Shown in pieces: positions 43,591-54,145 of a DNA stretch of 57,614 nt. The stretch spans positions 1-57,614 of the forward strand of contig JAGOLH010000009.1 in assembly GCA_017994175.1 (NCBI GenBank), given 5' to 3'. Position 1 is the first letter of the stretch, and every line of letters begins with the position of its first letter. This DNA comes from Bacteroidales bacterium (lineage in GTDB: Bacteria; Bacteroidota; Bacteroidia; Bacteroidales; ML635J-15). A program made the position numbers and the translations under genes. The notes beneath the pieces are model-generated. The model worked only from the letters and a program-made list of their open reading frames with translations, was not told the DNA's origin and ran no database searches.

Positions 43591-44763
43591 ATGGAAAATC
43601 AGGAACGCTACTCTCAACGCGGAGTGTCGGCAGGTAAGGAAGATGTTCACAATGCAATAAAAAACCTCGATAAAGGGGTTTTCCCAAAAGCATTTTGCAA
43701 AATTATCCCTGATTACCTTGGTGGTGACGACGCTTTCTGCAATATCATGCACGCTGACGGAGCAGGAACTAAGTCATCGCTGGCATATTTGTATTGGCGC
43801 GAAACGGGCGACATGAGTGTTTGGAAAGGCATTGCGCAGGACTCTATTGTAATGAATATCGATGATGTGATTTGTGTTGGAGCTACCCATGTGCCTATTC
43901 TGTTATCATCAACCATAGGAAGGAATAAAAAACTAATACCCGGTGAAGTAATTTCTGCCCTCATCGAAGGCACTGAGGAACTCTGCGATGAATACCGACG
44001 ACTGGGTATCGACATCCGACTTACCGGCGGGGAAACTGCCGACATCGGTGATCTGGTACGAACAATAGTCGTTGATTCAACCGTAGTAGCACGTATGCCG
44101 GTAAGAGATATAATTTCGAATGAGGGAATTGTTCCCGGAGATGTTGTCATTGGTTTATCTTCGTCGGGAAAAGCTGTTTACGAAAACGTATATAACGGAG
44201 GCATGGGCAGCAACGGACTTACATCGGCGCGGCACGATGTGTTTGCTAACTACCTTGCTGATAAGTACCCCGAAAGCTACGATAACGCTATTGAAAAAAA
44301 CCTGGTGTATTGCGGAGTGCACAGGCTTACCGATGTTATTGAAAACACAGGTCTCGACGCTGGGAAACTGGTACTTTCCCCAACAAGAACTTATGCCCCT
44401 GTTATAAAAGAGATACTGCAAAACATGAGGAGTGAAATACACGGCCTGATTCATTGCTCAGGGGGAGCACAAACAAAGATTTTGAATTTTATTGAAAACC
44501 TGAGTGTAGTTAAAAATAACATGTTCAGCATCCCTCCTCTTTTCAGAATGATACAGCAATCGGCCGGTACCGACTGGCGCGAAATGTACCGTGTTTTCAA
44601 TATGGGGCATCGTTTCGAGATTTATACCAGTGAAAACATTGCTGATGAAATAATTTCTATCAGCAAAGCCTTTGAAATTGAAGCGCAAATAGTTGGACAT
44701 TGTGAGAGAAGCAATACAAAGAGTGTAATTATCGAAACAGAAAACGGAATTTTTACCTATTAA
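43591..44763 (+). CDS. purM: Phosphoribosylformylglycinamidine cyclo-ligase (AIR synthetase)
   Basis: Makes 5-aminoimidazole ribotide from FGAM with ATP, step five of purine synthesis. Seen: ATG 43591 (MENQERYSQRGVSAGKED), 390 residues, the longer form usual in Bacteroidota. Motifs: MHADGAGTKSSLAYLYW, VMNIDDVICVGA, RLTGGETADIGDLVRT and VIGLSSSGKAVYENVYNGGMGSNG, all of the PurM/AIRS fold. A TAATTTTG box at 43565-43572 lies 18 bp upstream. It heads the plus-strand run purM-prfA-pyrF. Confidence 0.95.
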   Translation: MENQERYSQRGVSAGKEDVHNAIKNLDKGVFPKAFCKIIPDYLGGDDAFCNIMHADGAGTKSSLAYLYWRETGDMSVWKGIAQDSIVMNIDDVICVGATHVPILLSSTIGRNKKLIPGEVISALIEGTEELCDEYRRLGIDIRLTGGETADIGDLVRTIVVDSTVVARMPVRDIISNEGIVPGDVVIGLSSSGKAVYENVYNGGMGSNGLTSARHDVFANYLADKYPESYDNAIEKNLVYCGVHRLTDVIENTGLDAGKLVLSPTRTYAPVIKEILQNMRSEIHGLIHCSGGAQTKILNFIENLSVVKNNMFSIPPLFRMIQQSAGTDWREMYRVFNMGHRFEIYTSENIADEIISISKAFEIEAQIVGHCERSNTKSVIIETENGIFTY

Positions 44764-44776
44764 TTTATATTGATTT

Positions 44777-45865
44777 ATGGCAGAGAACCTGATGATTGAA
44801 AAGCTCGAAGGAGTAAAAAAACGCTATGAAGAAGTAAAAAAACTGCTGGCAGACCCTTCGGTAATGTCGGATTTGGAAAAATATATAAAGCTGAATAAGG
44901 AATATAAAGACCTCACCCCCATTATTGCTGCCTTCGATGAATATAAAAACATTCTATCGAATATTGACGATGCAAAAAAAATACTTTCTGTAGAAAAAGA
45001 CGAAGAAATGAGAGAAATGGCAAAAGAAGAACTCGACGGCTTGTTATGGAAGGTGGAACCGATGGAGGAAAAAATCAGGCTTATGCTAATCCCCAAAGAC
45101 CCAGAAGACGATAAAAATGCCATTCTTGAGATTCGTGCCGGCACAGGGGGTGATGAAGCCAGTATTTTTGCTGGCGATTTATTTCGGATGTACTCAAAAT
45201 TCTGTGAAATAAAGGGATGGAGGATTGAGATAGCTCGTGTAACAGAAGGGACACAGGGTGGCTTCAAGGAAATTGTCGCAAGTGTGAACGGAGATGGTGT
45301 GTATGGCGTTTTAAAATATGAATCAGGGGTGCATCGTGTACAGCGGGTTCCCCAAACCGAAACACAGGGGCGTGTACACACTTCGGCAGCTTCAGTTGCA
45401 GTTCTCCCCGAGGCTGAAGAGGTCGATATTCAGCTCAACCCTGCTGATATTAAACGGGATGAATTCTGTTCATCAGGGCCGGGAGGGCAAAGTGTGAACA
45501 CAACGTATTCTGCAGTAAGGCTTACGCACATTCCAACCGGTGTTGTGGTTATTTGTCAGGATGAAAAATCAAAAATGAAAAACCTCGAAAAGGCGATGAA
45601 AGAACTACGCACCCGACTGTATAATCTGGAATACCAAAAGTATCTCGACTCTATTGCAAGCAAGCGCAAAACAATGGTATCGACAGGTGACAGATCTGCA
45701 AAAATACGAACCTACAATTATCCTCAGGGCAGGGTGACCGATCATCGTATCGGGTTGACACTCTACAACCTTCCTGCTATTATGGACGGAGACATTCAGG
45801 GAATGATCGACCAGCTGAATATGGCTGAAAATGCAGAGAGACTGAAAGAATCCGGTGAAAATTAA
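44777..45865 (+). CDS. prfA: Peptide chain release factor 1
   Basis: Ends translation at UAA and UAG codons. Seen: 362 residues; coiled N-terminal domain; [17 protein letters not shown]; decoding tripeptide region [20 protein letters not shown], where PQT matches the P-x-T anticodon mimic of RF1; the peptidyl-hydrolysis GGQ motif at residues 236-238 in [18 protein letters not shown]. Thirteen bp after purM and 17 bp before pyrF. Confidence 0.97.
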   Translation: MAENLMIEKLEGVKKRYEEVKKLLADPSVMSDLEKYIKLNKEYKDLTPIIAAFDEYKNILSNIDDAKKILSVEKDEEMREMAKEELDGLLWKVEPMEEKIRLMLIPKDPEDDKNAILEIRAGTGGDEASIFAGDLFRMYSKFCEIKGWRIEIARVTEGTQGGFKEIVASVNGDGVYGVLKYESGVHRVQRVPQTETQGRVHTSAASVAVLPEAEEVDIQLNPADIKRDEFCSSGPGGQSVNTTYSAVRLTHIPTGVVVICQDEKSKMKNLEKAMKELRTRLYNLEYQKYLDSIASKRKTMVSTGDRSAKIRTYNYPQGRVTDHRIGLTLYNLPAIMDGDIQGMIDQLNMAENAERLKESGEN

Positions 45866-45882
45866 CATCAAAAATACCTCTT

Positions 45883-46710
45883 ATGAATTTCGAACAAATT
45901 TTCGAGCAAATACTAAAAAAAAGAAGCTTCTTATGCGTTGGACTCGATAGCGATATAAAAAAAATACCACAACATCTTCTTCAGGAGAAGGAACCTGTGT
46001 TTGAATTCAATAAAGCTATTATCGATGCCACAGCACCTTTTTCCGTTGCTTTTAAACCCAATCTTGCTTTCTACGAAAGTATAGGTGTTGAAGGTTGGAT
46101 TTGCCTTGACAAGACAATTGCTTATATCAGGGAACACTACCCCGAAATATTTATTATTGCTGATGCCAAGCGTGGTGACATTGGGAATACCTCCGGGTTG
46201 TATGCCCGCGCATTTTTCGAAAATCTAAGGGTAGACGCAGTTACTGTTGCTCCTTATATGGGCGAAGACTCCGTTTCGCCTTTCCTGAGTTACCATAACA
46301 AATGGGTTATTTTACTTGCACTAACATCGAATAAAGGTGCCGACGATTTCCAGTACTTAAACGATAAAGGATCAACATTGTATGAACATGTATTGACTGT
46401 TTCTCAGCAATGGGGAAATAAAAACAATATGATGTATGTTGTTGGTGCAACACGCGCACAGATGTTGCAAGGTATCAGGAAGATCGTTCCCGAGCATTTC
46501 CTACTGGTCCCTGGTGTCGGAGCTCAGGGCGGAAGCTTGAAGGAAGTTGCTGAATATGGTCTGAACAAATCCTGTGGTTTGTTGGTAAACTCATCGCGGA
46601 ATATCATTTTTGCAAACAATACGCGCGATTTTGCAAAAGCTGCTGCTATCGAAGCTGCTGCTATGCAGTCAGAAATGAGCAGCCTATTGAAATCGGTGAT
46701 GAATTTGTAG
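45883..46710 (+). CDS. pyrF: Orotidine 5'-phosphate decarboxylase
   Basis: Last step of UMP synthesis. Seen: 275 residues, the longer class found in Bacteroidota and mycobacteria. Motifs: [30 protein letters not shown], the catalytic [10 protein letters not shown] (D94, K96) and the phosphate-binding end [20 protein letters not shown]. Third gene of purM-prfA-pyrF. Together with pyrK and pyrD elsewhere in the window it covers two of the last three steps of pyrimidine synthesis. Confidence 0.96.
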   Translation: MNFEQIFEQILKKRSFLCVGLDSDIKKIPQHLLQEKEPVFEFNKAIIDATAPFSVAFKPNLAFYESIGVEGWICLDKTIAYIREHYPEIFIIADAKRGDIGNTSGLYARAFFENLRVDAVTVAPYMGEDSVSPFLSYHNKWVILLALTSNKGADDFQYLNDKGSTLYEHVLTVSQQWGNKNNMMYVVGATRAQMLQGIRKIVPEHFLLVPGVGAQGGSLKEVAEYGLNKSCGLLVNSSRNIIFANNTRDFAKAAAIEAAAMQSEMSSLLKSVMNL

Positions 46711-46721
46711 ACTAAACTTAT

Positions 46722-48344
46722 TTATTGTTTCAGATGCTTGGCATAATTGTAGCCGGCAGCGTCGTAACGCTTAAATAAAAACTGCAGCCTTCTGACAAAG
46801 TCGTTATACCCGGGTTTCTGTTTACACCAGAGAACTTCGCTAAGAGCTGCCATTCTTGGTAGTACCATATATTGAGCATGGCTGAAATTAGTAATATATT
46901 CAGTCCATAAATTTGCCTGAGCACCTAGAATGTGTACTGATTGTGCTTTGGTCAGACTATCAGGTACAGGGTTCCATGCATATATTTTGGCGCAGTCAGA
47001 AAAACCACCGAACGCTAGTGGTTCTTTTTCGGTGTCCTTGCTTTGATAATGGTCGAAATAACAAATCGGATTCGGAGTCATAATCACATCATGGCCAAGC
47101 CGGGCAGATTCAATACCTCCCTGCTCCCCTCGCCAGCTCATCACTGTGGCATCAGGAGCCAAACCACCTTCGAGAATTTCGTCCCAGCCAATAATTCGCT
47201 TACCCTTTGAGTTGATGTATTTCTCCATTCGTGTGATAAAATAACTTTGTAAAGCGTGTTCATCGTGTAGTTGTTCCGATTTGATACGTGCTTGACATTT
47301 CGGGCATTTTTCCCATGCTCCCTTTGGGCACTCATCCCCCCCGATGTGGATATAGGGCGAGTTTGGAAACATTTCGCATACTTCATCAATAACTCCTTGA
47401 AAAAATTCAAAAGTTTTATCGTTTCCGGCACAAAATACGTCATCGAAAACACCCCAGAGAGTAGCCACTTTATAAGGACCTCCGGTGCATCCCAGTTCCG
47501 GATATGATGTAATTGCAGCTAAAGCATGACCGGGCATTTCGATTTCGGGAATAACGGTAATAAAACGATCTTCGGCATACTTTACGACTTCTTTCACTTC
47601 GTCCTGTGTAAAATAACCGCCATAACGAATGCTGTCATATTTGCCAGTATTACGGCCAATGACGGTCTCATCGCGCCATGCACCTACTTGAGTAAGTTCT
47701 GGATACTTTTTTATTTCGATGCGCCAGCCTTGATCATCGGTCAGATGCCAGTGAAAAGTATTGAATTTATGCATCGCCAGAAGGTCGATATAATTCTTAA
47801 CTTCTGCAACGCGGAAAAAATGCCTGCACACATCAAGATGCATTCCCCTGTAGCTGAAAACTGGAGCATCGTAAATCACGGCACAAGGTATTTCGAAATT
47901 ATCAACAACTGAATCCTTTTCAACATTTTCAGGCATCATCTGACGCAGCGTCTGTATACCCCAATAAACACCACGGGCAGTCCCCCCAATAATTTCCACA
48001 TAATCGCTACAGACCGATAAAACATACGCTTCGTCGGCCATATTGCCATCAATAGAAAGTTTAATGCTGTTTGCATTATGTTTCTTCTCAGAAACATTCA
48101 TTCCGACTTTTACCCCGAGAGGTTTCTCAAGTATTTCCTGTAAACGAAGGGCTGCTCTCAACAGGTTTGCATCATTTTGGTCGAAAGAAATAGATGTTTT
48201 TTTATTGACAAAGTAGCTTGAACCCGATAAATCTGCTTTTTCGGGTTGCGGAATTATATTTATCTCCGTAAATTTAGCATGATTATTTTGACATGAACCT
48301 ATGGTAAATGCAATACCAATTAGAACGCAAAGTATTTTATTCAT
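46722..48344 (-). CDS. Beta-N-acetylhexosaminidase lipoprotein (GH20)
   Basis: Removes terminal GlcNAc or GalNAc from glycans by substrate-assisted catalysis. Seen: 540 residues; lipoprotein signal (MNKILCVLIGIAFTIGSC, Cys18); N-terminal GH20b-like domain (about 25-160), catalytic TIM barrel with FHWHLTDDQGWRIEIKKYPELT (shown within 20-residue limits as FHWHLTDDQGWRIEIKKY) and the D337-E338 pair in HIGGDECPKGAW. Active-site pair intact. Its start codon is only 12 bp from that of the divergent GH2 gene. Inference: surface or periplasmic glycan breakdown or peptidoglycan/chitin recycling. Confidence 0.93.
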   Translation of the reverse strand: MNKILCVLIGIAFTIGSCQNNHAKFTEINIIPQPEKADLSGSSYFVNKKTSISFDQNDANLLRAALRLQEILEKPLGVKVGMNVSEKKHNANSIKLSIDGNMADEAYVLSVCSDYVEIIGGTARGVYWGIQTLRQMMPENVEKDSVVDNFEIPCAVIYDAPVFSYRGMHLDVCRHFFRVAEVKNYIDLLAMHKFNTFHWHLTDDQGWRIEIKKYPELTQVGAWRDETVIGRNTGKYDSIRYGGYFTQDEVKEVVKYAEDRFITVIPEIEMPGHALAAITSYPELGCTGGPYKVATLWGVFDDVFCAGNDKTFEFFQGVIDEVCEMFPNSPYIHIGGDECPKGAWEKCPKCQARIKSEQLHDEHALQSYFITRMEKYINSKGKRIIGWDEILEGGLAPDATVMSWRGEQGGIESARLGHDVIMTPNPICYFDHYQSKDTEKEPLAFGGFSDCAKIYAWNPVPDSLTKAQSVHILGAQANLWTEYITNFSHAQYMVLPRMAALSEVLWCKQKPGYNDFVRRLQFLFKRYDAAGYNYAKHLKQ

Positions 48345-48356
48345 ACAATTAGTTTA

Positions 48357-50912
48357 ATGAATCGATTTGCTAAAATAATCTTTTACACAATACTATGCAC
48401 TATTGCAGTTTTAAATACTTCATGCAAGCGCAGACCTGTTTACACTTCAGAAAAAGTATTGTTCAGTGGTGAATGGCAGTTTTTATTTAATGAGAAGTAT
48501 TACCCTGCAAGCATTCCGGGAAATATTCACAGCGACTTGTTCGCCAATAAGCTCATTGACGATCCATTTTTTGGCGACAACGAAAAGAACCTGCAATGGA
48601 TTGGGCAACAATCGTGGCATTACACTACGAATTTTACTGTTACCAGAGACCAGTTAGCACAGCATAACGAGCTTGTTTTTGAAGGTCTAGATACCCGCAG
48701 CAACATTCTTGTAAACGGGATAAAAATTGCTGAAACTGATAACATGTTCCGCAAGTGGGTATTCAATGTTGAGAACATGATTCATGAAGGGAGCAATACA
48801 CTTGAAGTCGTTTTTCTTCCCGTTAACCAATACAACGACAGTATGGCCTCGGCTCTTAAATACAAACTACCTGACAACCGCGTTTTCACCCGAAAAGCTC
48901 CTTACCATTCCGGCTGGGACTGGGGCCCGAAATACGAAACTTGTGGGATATGGAAACCGGTGTACTTGCGTTCATGGAAATCGTTTCGAATCGAAAATTT
49001 TAGTATCCTAACTTTGAATGCGAACAATAATGAAGCCGTCATTCAAGCCAACATCATCGTAGAAAGCGATACTGACCAACAGGCTTATTTGAGATTGTAT
49101 TCAGAAAACAACCAGCAACTTTTAATCAATAAAAAAGTATCCCTCCGCAAAGGCAGAAACGAATTGAAAACGGAATTCAGTATCGAGAAACCGGATTTAT
49201 GGCAATGCAATGGACGGGGCAAAGCAAACATGGCACAGTTTCGCACAGAGCTACAGTCTGGCAGGCTAACAGACACAGCCTGCTGTATAAGTGGTATCCG
49301 GACTGCAAAACTTATAAGCGAGACTGACAGTATCGGTCAGAATTTTTATTTTGAATTGAATGGGAAACCTGTGTTTGCCAAAGGAGCAAATTGGATACCC
49401 ATGGAAAGCTTTCCGGGTAGTGTGAGCAGGGACAAATACAGAAAATTGCTTACTATGGCGCATGATGCAAGATTCAATATGCTCCGTATTTGGGGCGGCG
49501 GCTATTACGAAGACGATGCATTTTATGAAATTTGCGATTCGCTCGGAATCATGGTTTGGCAGGATTTTATATTTGCCTGTGCGGTCTATCCGGGCGACGA
49601 AAATTTTCAGAAGAATGTAGAAGCAGAGGCAAACTCCCAGGTTCAGCGCTTACGGCACCACCCCTGCCTCGTGCTATGGTGTGGCAACAACGAAGTAAGC
49701 AACGGATGGAACGACTGGGGGTGGCAACAATCGTTGGGATACAACAGCACCGACTCGGCATCAATTTGGCACAGCAACCGCTATCTCTTCGAAAAACTCT
49801 TGCCCGAGATCGTTGAGCAGAACGACGGCTTACGAAGCTATTGGCCAAGTTCACCCATGTTCGGCTGGGGGCATCCCGAAAACAATACCCATGGCGATGC
49901 CCATTATTGGGGTGTATGGTGGGGCAAAGAAGATTTCGAAATGTATTACGAAAAAACCGGGCGTTTTATGAGTGAATTTGGATTCCAGGCTATGCCCTCG
50001 GTTGAATGCCTCAAAAATTTCGCAGACAGCTCCGACCTGAATATTGACAACCCTTTGGTTGCCAACCATCAGAAACATCCGTATGGCTTTGAGAACATTG
50101 AAAGAGGTATGCTGAAATACCTGTATAAACCAACATCATTCGAAGAGTATGTTTATATGAGCCAGGTGCTGCAAGCCACTGCAATGCAGACAGCCTTCGA
50201 TGCGCATTTTTCGGCAGCACCACATTGTATGGGAAGCCTTTTTTGGCAGTATAACGATTGCTGGCCTTCAATATCATGGTCAGCAGTTGATTATTGCCTG
50301 AACCCCAAAGCAGTATATTATACTGCTAAACGCATGTTTGGCGAATTCAGCCTTTGCTATCGCCCCAAGGAGAATTTCCATGTGTTTTACATATTCAGCG
50401 ACCACCAGGACATTCTGGATGCACGTGCTGAGATAGAAATTTGTGATTTTTCGGGAACGCACATAGCACAGGCAACGGTAAGAGTAACAATCATCGGAGG
50501 CGAAGCCGCTGCAATAATCTCGACACAAAACTCGATTTTCAGCACACTGAAAACAAAAGACAATTATTTGAGAATCAAAGTTTATAACAATGAGCAATTG
50601 TTGTGTAGCCGTGCTTTTTTCTTCGAGCGTGACAACCTGCTCAAGCTTCCGGAGTCAAACATAAAAATCAGCCAGAACCAATCAGGAGACAGCATTATTC
50701 TTCAAATAGAATCGGATAAACTGTCCCGTTGGGTGGCACTCAAAGCCGATAATCTTGTTTTTTCCGACAATTACTTCGACCTGATGCCGGGGGAAAAGCG
50801 TTTAGTAACCGCCTTGCCAACCACAGGGGAATTAAAGCAAAACCATGTTATTAAAGTGCATTCACTTAATGAAAGTATGAGATTTCATCGGAAACACAAG
50901 AATGGTAACTAG
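48357..50912 (+). CDS. Beta-mannosidase lipoprotein (GH2)
   Basis: Seen: 851 residues; lipoprotein signal with LNTSC (Cys at 23); N-terminal sugar-binding domain (SGEWQFLFNEKYYPASIPGN, FEGLDTRSNILVNG), immunoglobulin-like domain, and a catalytic barrel with acid/base E446 in LWCGNNEVSNGW and nucleophile E540 in FMSEFGFQAMP. PYHSGWDWGPKYETCGIW and WIPMESFPG are typical of beta-mannosidases. Both catalytic residues are intact. It is divergent from the GH20 gene. Inference: acts on mannose-containing oligosaccharides such as N-glycan cores, where GH20 would remove the GlcNAc. Confidence 0.9.
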   Translation: MNRFAKIIFYTILCTIAVLNTSCKRRPVYTSEKVLFSGEWQFLFNEKYYPASIPGNIHSDLFANKLIDDPFFGDNEKNLQWIGQQSWHYTTNFTVTRDQLAQHNELVFEGLDTRSNILVNGIKIAETDNMFRKWVFNVENMIHEGSNTLEVVFLPVNQYNDSMASALKYKLPDNRVFTRKAPYHSGWDWGPKYETCGIWKPVYLRSWKSFRIENFSILTLNANNNEAVIQANIIVESDTDQQAYLRLYSENNQQLLINKKVSLRKGRNELKTEFSIEKPDLWQCNGRGKANMAQFRTELQSGRLTDTACCISGIRTAKLISETDSIGQNFYFELNGKPVFAKGANWIPMESFPGSVSRDKYRKLLTMAHDARFNMLRIWGGGYYEDDAFYEICDSLGIMVWQDFIFACAVYPGDENFQKNVEAEANSQVQRLRHHPCLVLWCGNNEVSNGWNDWGWQQSLGYNSTDSASIWHSNRYLFEKLLPEIVEQNDGLRSYWPSSPMFGWGHPENNTHGDAHYWGVWWGKEDFEMYYEKTGRFMSEFGFQAMPSVECLKNFADSSDLNIDNPLVANHQKHPYGFENIERGMLKYLYKPTSFEEYVYMSQVLQATAMQTAFDAHFSAAPHCMGSLFWQYNDCWPSISWSAVDYCLNPKAVYYTAKRMFGEFSLCYRPKENFHVFYIFSDHQDILDARAEIEICDFSGTHIAQATVRVTIIGGEAAAIISTQNSIFSTLKTKDNYLRIKVYNNEQLLCSRAFFFERDNLLKLPESNIKISQNQSGDSIILQIESDKLSRWVALKADNLVFSDNYFDLMPGEKRLVTALPTTGELKQNHVIKVHSLNESMRFHRKHKNGN

Positions 50913-51025
50913 AACTGCAATTTTAACTGATTAAATGGATATCAATCTTAATGTTTCCTAAACATTTTGTTTCATGTTCCAAAAAAACTTTATATTAGTC
51001 GCTTAAATGAATTAGCCTAAAATAA

Positions 51026-54000
51026 ATGATAATTAAAGGATTTGATGCGGCAATATTCGATCTCGACGGAGTAATTACCGATACTGCCTCGTTGCACAGT
51101 GAGGCATGGAAAAACACATTCGACAGAGTGCTTGCACTGTATAGCCAAGATAGTACAAAAAATACAAAACCGTTTTCGATACAAACCGATTACCTGAATT
51201 ACGTGGATGGAAAGCCGCGATATGAAGGAGTGAGGTCATTCCTGGAATCGCGCAATATTTTCCTTGAGCAAGGTAATAGTTCCGACATTGAGGGTATGAC
51301 AACCTATTGTGCCATCGGGAACCTTAAGAATAAAGAATTCAATGCATTGTTGAAATCGAAAGGAGTTCAAGTTTTTAGCTCTACAGTTTCTTTTATCGAA
51401 AACCTGATTGCTCACGACATTAAAATCGCGGTTGCTTCATCAAGCAAGAATTGTAACCCAATTTTAAAAAAACAGGGGCTCAGCAAATTTTTTCAAGCTT
51501 CGGTTGATGGTGTTTATTCCGAAAAGTATGGACTTCAAGGAAAACCTTGCCCTGATATTTTTATAACTGCATGCGAAAAACTGGGTGCCGAACCCAGCAG
51601 ATGCATTGTGGTCGAAGATGCTGTGAGTGGCGTTGAAGCAGCAAAAAACGGAAATTTCGGATTGGTAGTTGGTATTGCAAGGCATAACAATCATCGGGAA
51701 CTCAAATCGAGTGGTGCCGATATTGTTGTGAGCGATCTGGAAGAATTGGGAATTGAAACTTTAAATACTTGGTTTGAAACTGGCCTCAATGAAGATAACT
51801 GGTGCATTAAGTTCAACGATTTTGTACCTAAAAAGCAGAAGCACAGAGAGTCGCTACTGACGGTTGGAAACGGATATTTTGCATCGAGGGGCTCTATGTG
51901 TGAAGCCATTGCAGGTAAACACCACTACCCTGCCACTTACATGTCCGGTGTATATAACACCCTTCCCTCAGTTATTTCTGGGAAAACCATTTACAACGAA
52001 GATTTCGTTAATTGCCCGGATTGGATTTTTACTACTTTCCGAATTGATGATGAGCAGTGGATACAGCCCGAAGATGTTAAAATTATTGATATTGAACGGC
52101 GACTCGATTTCCGCACAGGGTTTCTGAGTGGTTGGATGCTGATTGAAGATAAACAGGGTAGACAAACCATGCTTGAGACCATACGTTTTGCAAGTATGGA
52201 CAACTGCCATATTGCTGCTCTGGAGCACTCTGTAACACCGCTGAACTATGAGGCGCGAATAAGTATTTGCACTTCGCTCAGTGCTTCACACATTAATGAC
52301 GGTGTTGAAAGATACCGAGAACTGAATCAGAAACACCTTGCCAATGTTCATACCGGCCATAAAGGTGCTCAACACTGGCTTACATGTAGCACGAGCAATT
52401 CAGCAACTGAAATTTCCCTGATTGCCCATGTAAGTGTACCAAACCACAATTGTAATTTGGATTATATTAACGGTGAGGATAAAATCACTGCAGTAGTGAG
52501 CGATGATATTAAACCAAATCAGGACTTTGTAATTCAGAAAACCGTAGCCCTCGTCAATAGTCAAACACATCAGAAAACACTGGAATATGCCAAAAAGGAG
52601 CTCTCCAAAGACAGTGATTTCGAAGTATTGGCACTAAGGAGCCGAAAAGCATGGCATAAAATCTGGAATATAACCGATATTCAAATTGAAGGTGATAGAA
52701 AGTCGCAGAAACTAGTTCGCTTAAACACCTATCATCTTTTAGTTACTGCTTCGGAGCATACATCAAAGATTGATGTTGGAATTCCTGCAAGAGGTTTGCA
52801 TGGCGAAGCTTACAGGGGACATATTTTCTGGGATGAAGTTTTTATTTTGCCTTTCTATAATGTCCATTTCCCTGAGGTTACACGCTCGGTGCTTCAGTAC
52901 CGCTATAATCGGTTGGATGCTGCACGAAGAAATACAAAAGAAAACGGATATCGCGGGGCTATGTTTCCCTGGCAAAGCGCAGGCAATGGAAATGAACAGA
53001 CACAGATAATTCACTTTAACCCTGTTTCCGGACAATGGGATCCCGATTATAGCTCACTGCAGCGCCACGTATCGCTTGCAATTGCACTCAATATAGTAAG
53101 ATATTACGAAAACACCGGCGACAAAGCATTCATGTGTACATCGGGTATGGAAATGCTTTACGAAATTTGTCGTTTTTGGGCATCAGCAACAGAATTGGGT
53201 ACAGATAAAAAATTCCATGTATACAATATTATGGGTCCCGATGAATTTCATGAGAAATACCCCGACAATCCTGAAGGAGGTGTTACCGATAACGCATATA
53301 CCAATATTATGTGCGTGTGGTTATGGAATAAAACCCTGAAACTTACATCCTCGCTTGGCGACAAACTGAAAGATGTTTTCGAAAGAATCGGGCTTGAATT
53401 CTTTGAGCTTGACGAATGGCAAAATATTAGTACAAAACTTAACATTCCTGTTATTGACAATAAAATTCTTGAACAATTCGCAGGATTCAATCAACTTGAA
53501 GAACTTAACTGGCAAAGCTACACTGAAAAATACGGAAACATTGGCAGGCTCGACAGAATTTTAAAAGCAGAAGGGAAATCGCCCGACTCATTTAAGCTCA
53601 CAAAACAAGCCGACACACTAATGGCCTTCTACCTGTTGAATCAGAATGAGCTCAGCGAAATAGCCGAAGACCATTCGCTTGATTTCAGCCGTGAAGCTAT
53701 ACAACATAGCTTTGAGTATTATTACAGCAGATGTACGCATGGCTCCACCCTCAGCAGTGTTGTTCATTCGCAACTTGCATCTGAATTGGGAATGCAATCG
53801 TTGGCGTGGCAGCTTTTTAAAACTTCTCTCGAAAGCGACTATACCGATATACAGGGCGGGACTACCGGTGAAGGGATACACACAGGCGCAATGTCAGGAT
53901 CGGTATTGCTTCTGCTCAATTCATTTGCAGGAATTAAACTTAAAGGGAATACTCTTTCGATAAACCCAGCTCTACCGGAGCACTGGCATAGTATTAAATG

Positions 54001-54145
54001 TAAAATCAGTTTCAGACACACCGATATTGAGCTCATTATTTTCAAAGACTGCCTGAATATTAAAGCTTCGAAAGATATAGGTATTCGCATTCAGGATGTT
54101 CCGTTAGTAATTGAGAAAGACGACTGGTGGAACATTGATTTATAA
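51026..54145 (+). CDS. Bifunctional beta-phosphoglucomutase / GH65 disaccharide phosphorylase fusion
   Basis: Seen: 1039 residues. Residues about 1-235 are a HAD beta-phosphoglucomutase: nucleophile D12 and D14 in IFDLDGVITDT, VASSSKNCNPIL, KPCPDIFITACEKLG and VVEDAVSGVEAAK. Residues about 250-1039 are a GH65 phosphorylase with general acid E740 in GPDEFHEKYP, an N-terminal beta-sandwich domain and RGHIFWDEVFILPF. Known: GH65 enzymes split maltose, trehalose, kojibiose or nigerose to beta-glucose 1-phosphate, the substrate of beta-phosphoglucomutase, so the fusion joins two consecutive steps. The disaccharide cannot be deduced. Its stop overlaps the next start codon. Confidence 0.93.
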   Translation: MIIKGFDAAIFDLDGVITDTASLHSEAWKNTFDRVLALYSQDSTKNTKPFSIQTDYLNYVDGKPRYEGVRSFLESRNIFLEQGNSSDIEGMTTYCAIGNLKNKEFNALLKSKGVQVFSSTVSFIENLIAHDIKIAVASSSKNCNPILKKQGLSKFFQASVDGVYSEKYGLQGKPCPDIFITACEKLGAEPSRCIVVEDAVSGVEAAKNGNFGLVVGIARHNNHRELKSSGADIVVSDLEELGIETLNTWFETGLNEDNWCIKFNDFVPKKQKHRESLLTVGNGYFASRGSMCEAIAGKHHYPATYMSGVYNTLPSVISGKTIYNEDFVNCPDWIFTTFRIDDEQWIQPEDVKIIDIERRLDFRTGFLSGWMLIEDKQGRQTMLETIRFASMDNCHIAALEHSVTPLNYEARISICTSLSASHINDGVERYRELNQKHLANVHTGHKGAQHWLTCSTSNSATEISLIAHVSVPNHNCNLDYINGEDKITAVVSDDIKPNQDFVIQKTVALVNSQTHQKTLEYAKKELSKDSDFEVLALRSRKAWHKIWNITDIQIEGDRKSQKLVRLNTYHLLVTASEHTSKIDVGIPARGLHGEAYRGHIFWDEVFILPFYNVHFPEVTRSVLQYRYNRLDAARRNTKENGYRGAMFPWQSAGNGNEQTQIIHFNPVSGQWDPDYSSLQRHVSLAIALNIVRYYENTGDKAFMCTSGMEMLYEICRFWASATELGTDKKFHVYNIMGPDEFHEKYPDNPEGGVTDNAYTNIMCVWLWNKTLKLTSSLGDKLKDVFERIGLEFFELDEWQNISTKLNIPVIDNKILEQFAGFNQLEELNWQSYTEKYGNIGRLDRILKAEGKSPDSFKLTKQADTLMAFYLLNQNELSEIAEDHSLDFSREAIQHSFEYYYSRCTHGSTLSSVVHSQLASELGMQSLAWQLFKTSLESDYTDIQGGTTGEGIHTGAMSGSVLLLLNSFAGIKLKGNTLSINPALPEHWHSIKCKISFRHTDIELIIFKDCLNIKASKDIGIRIQDVPLVIEKDDWWNIDL

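Noticed and set aside
43713..44150. Long antisense frames over purM, prfA and other genes (also 44824-45381, 3894-4382 and 4815-5306)
   Set aside because: Each lies fully opposite a well-recognised gene, and none shows family motifs.
48301..48360. Start of the GH2 gene further downstream to widen the divergent spacer
   Set aside because: The N terminus from 48357 forms a good lipoprotein signal with LNTSC, so the early start is kept.
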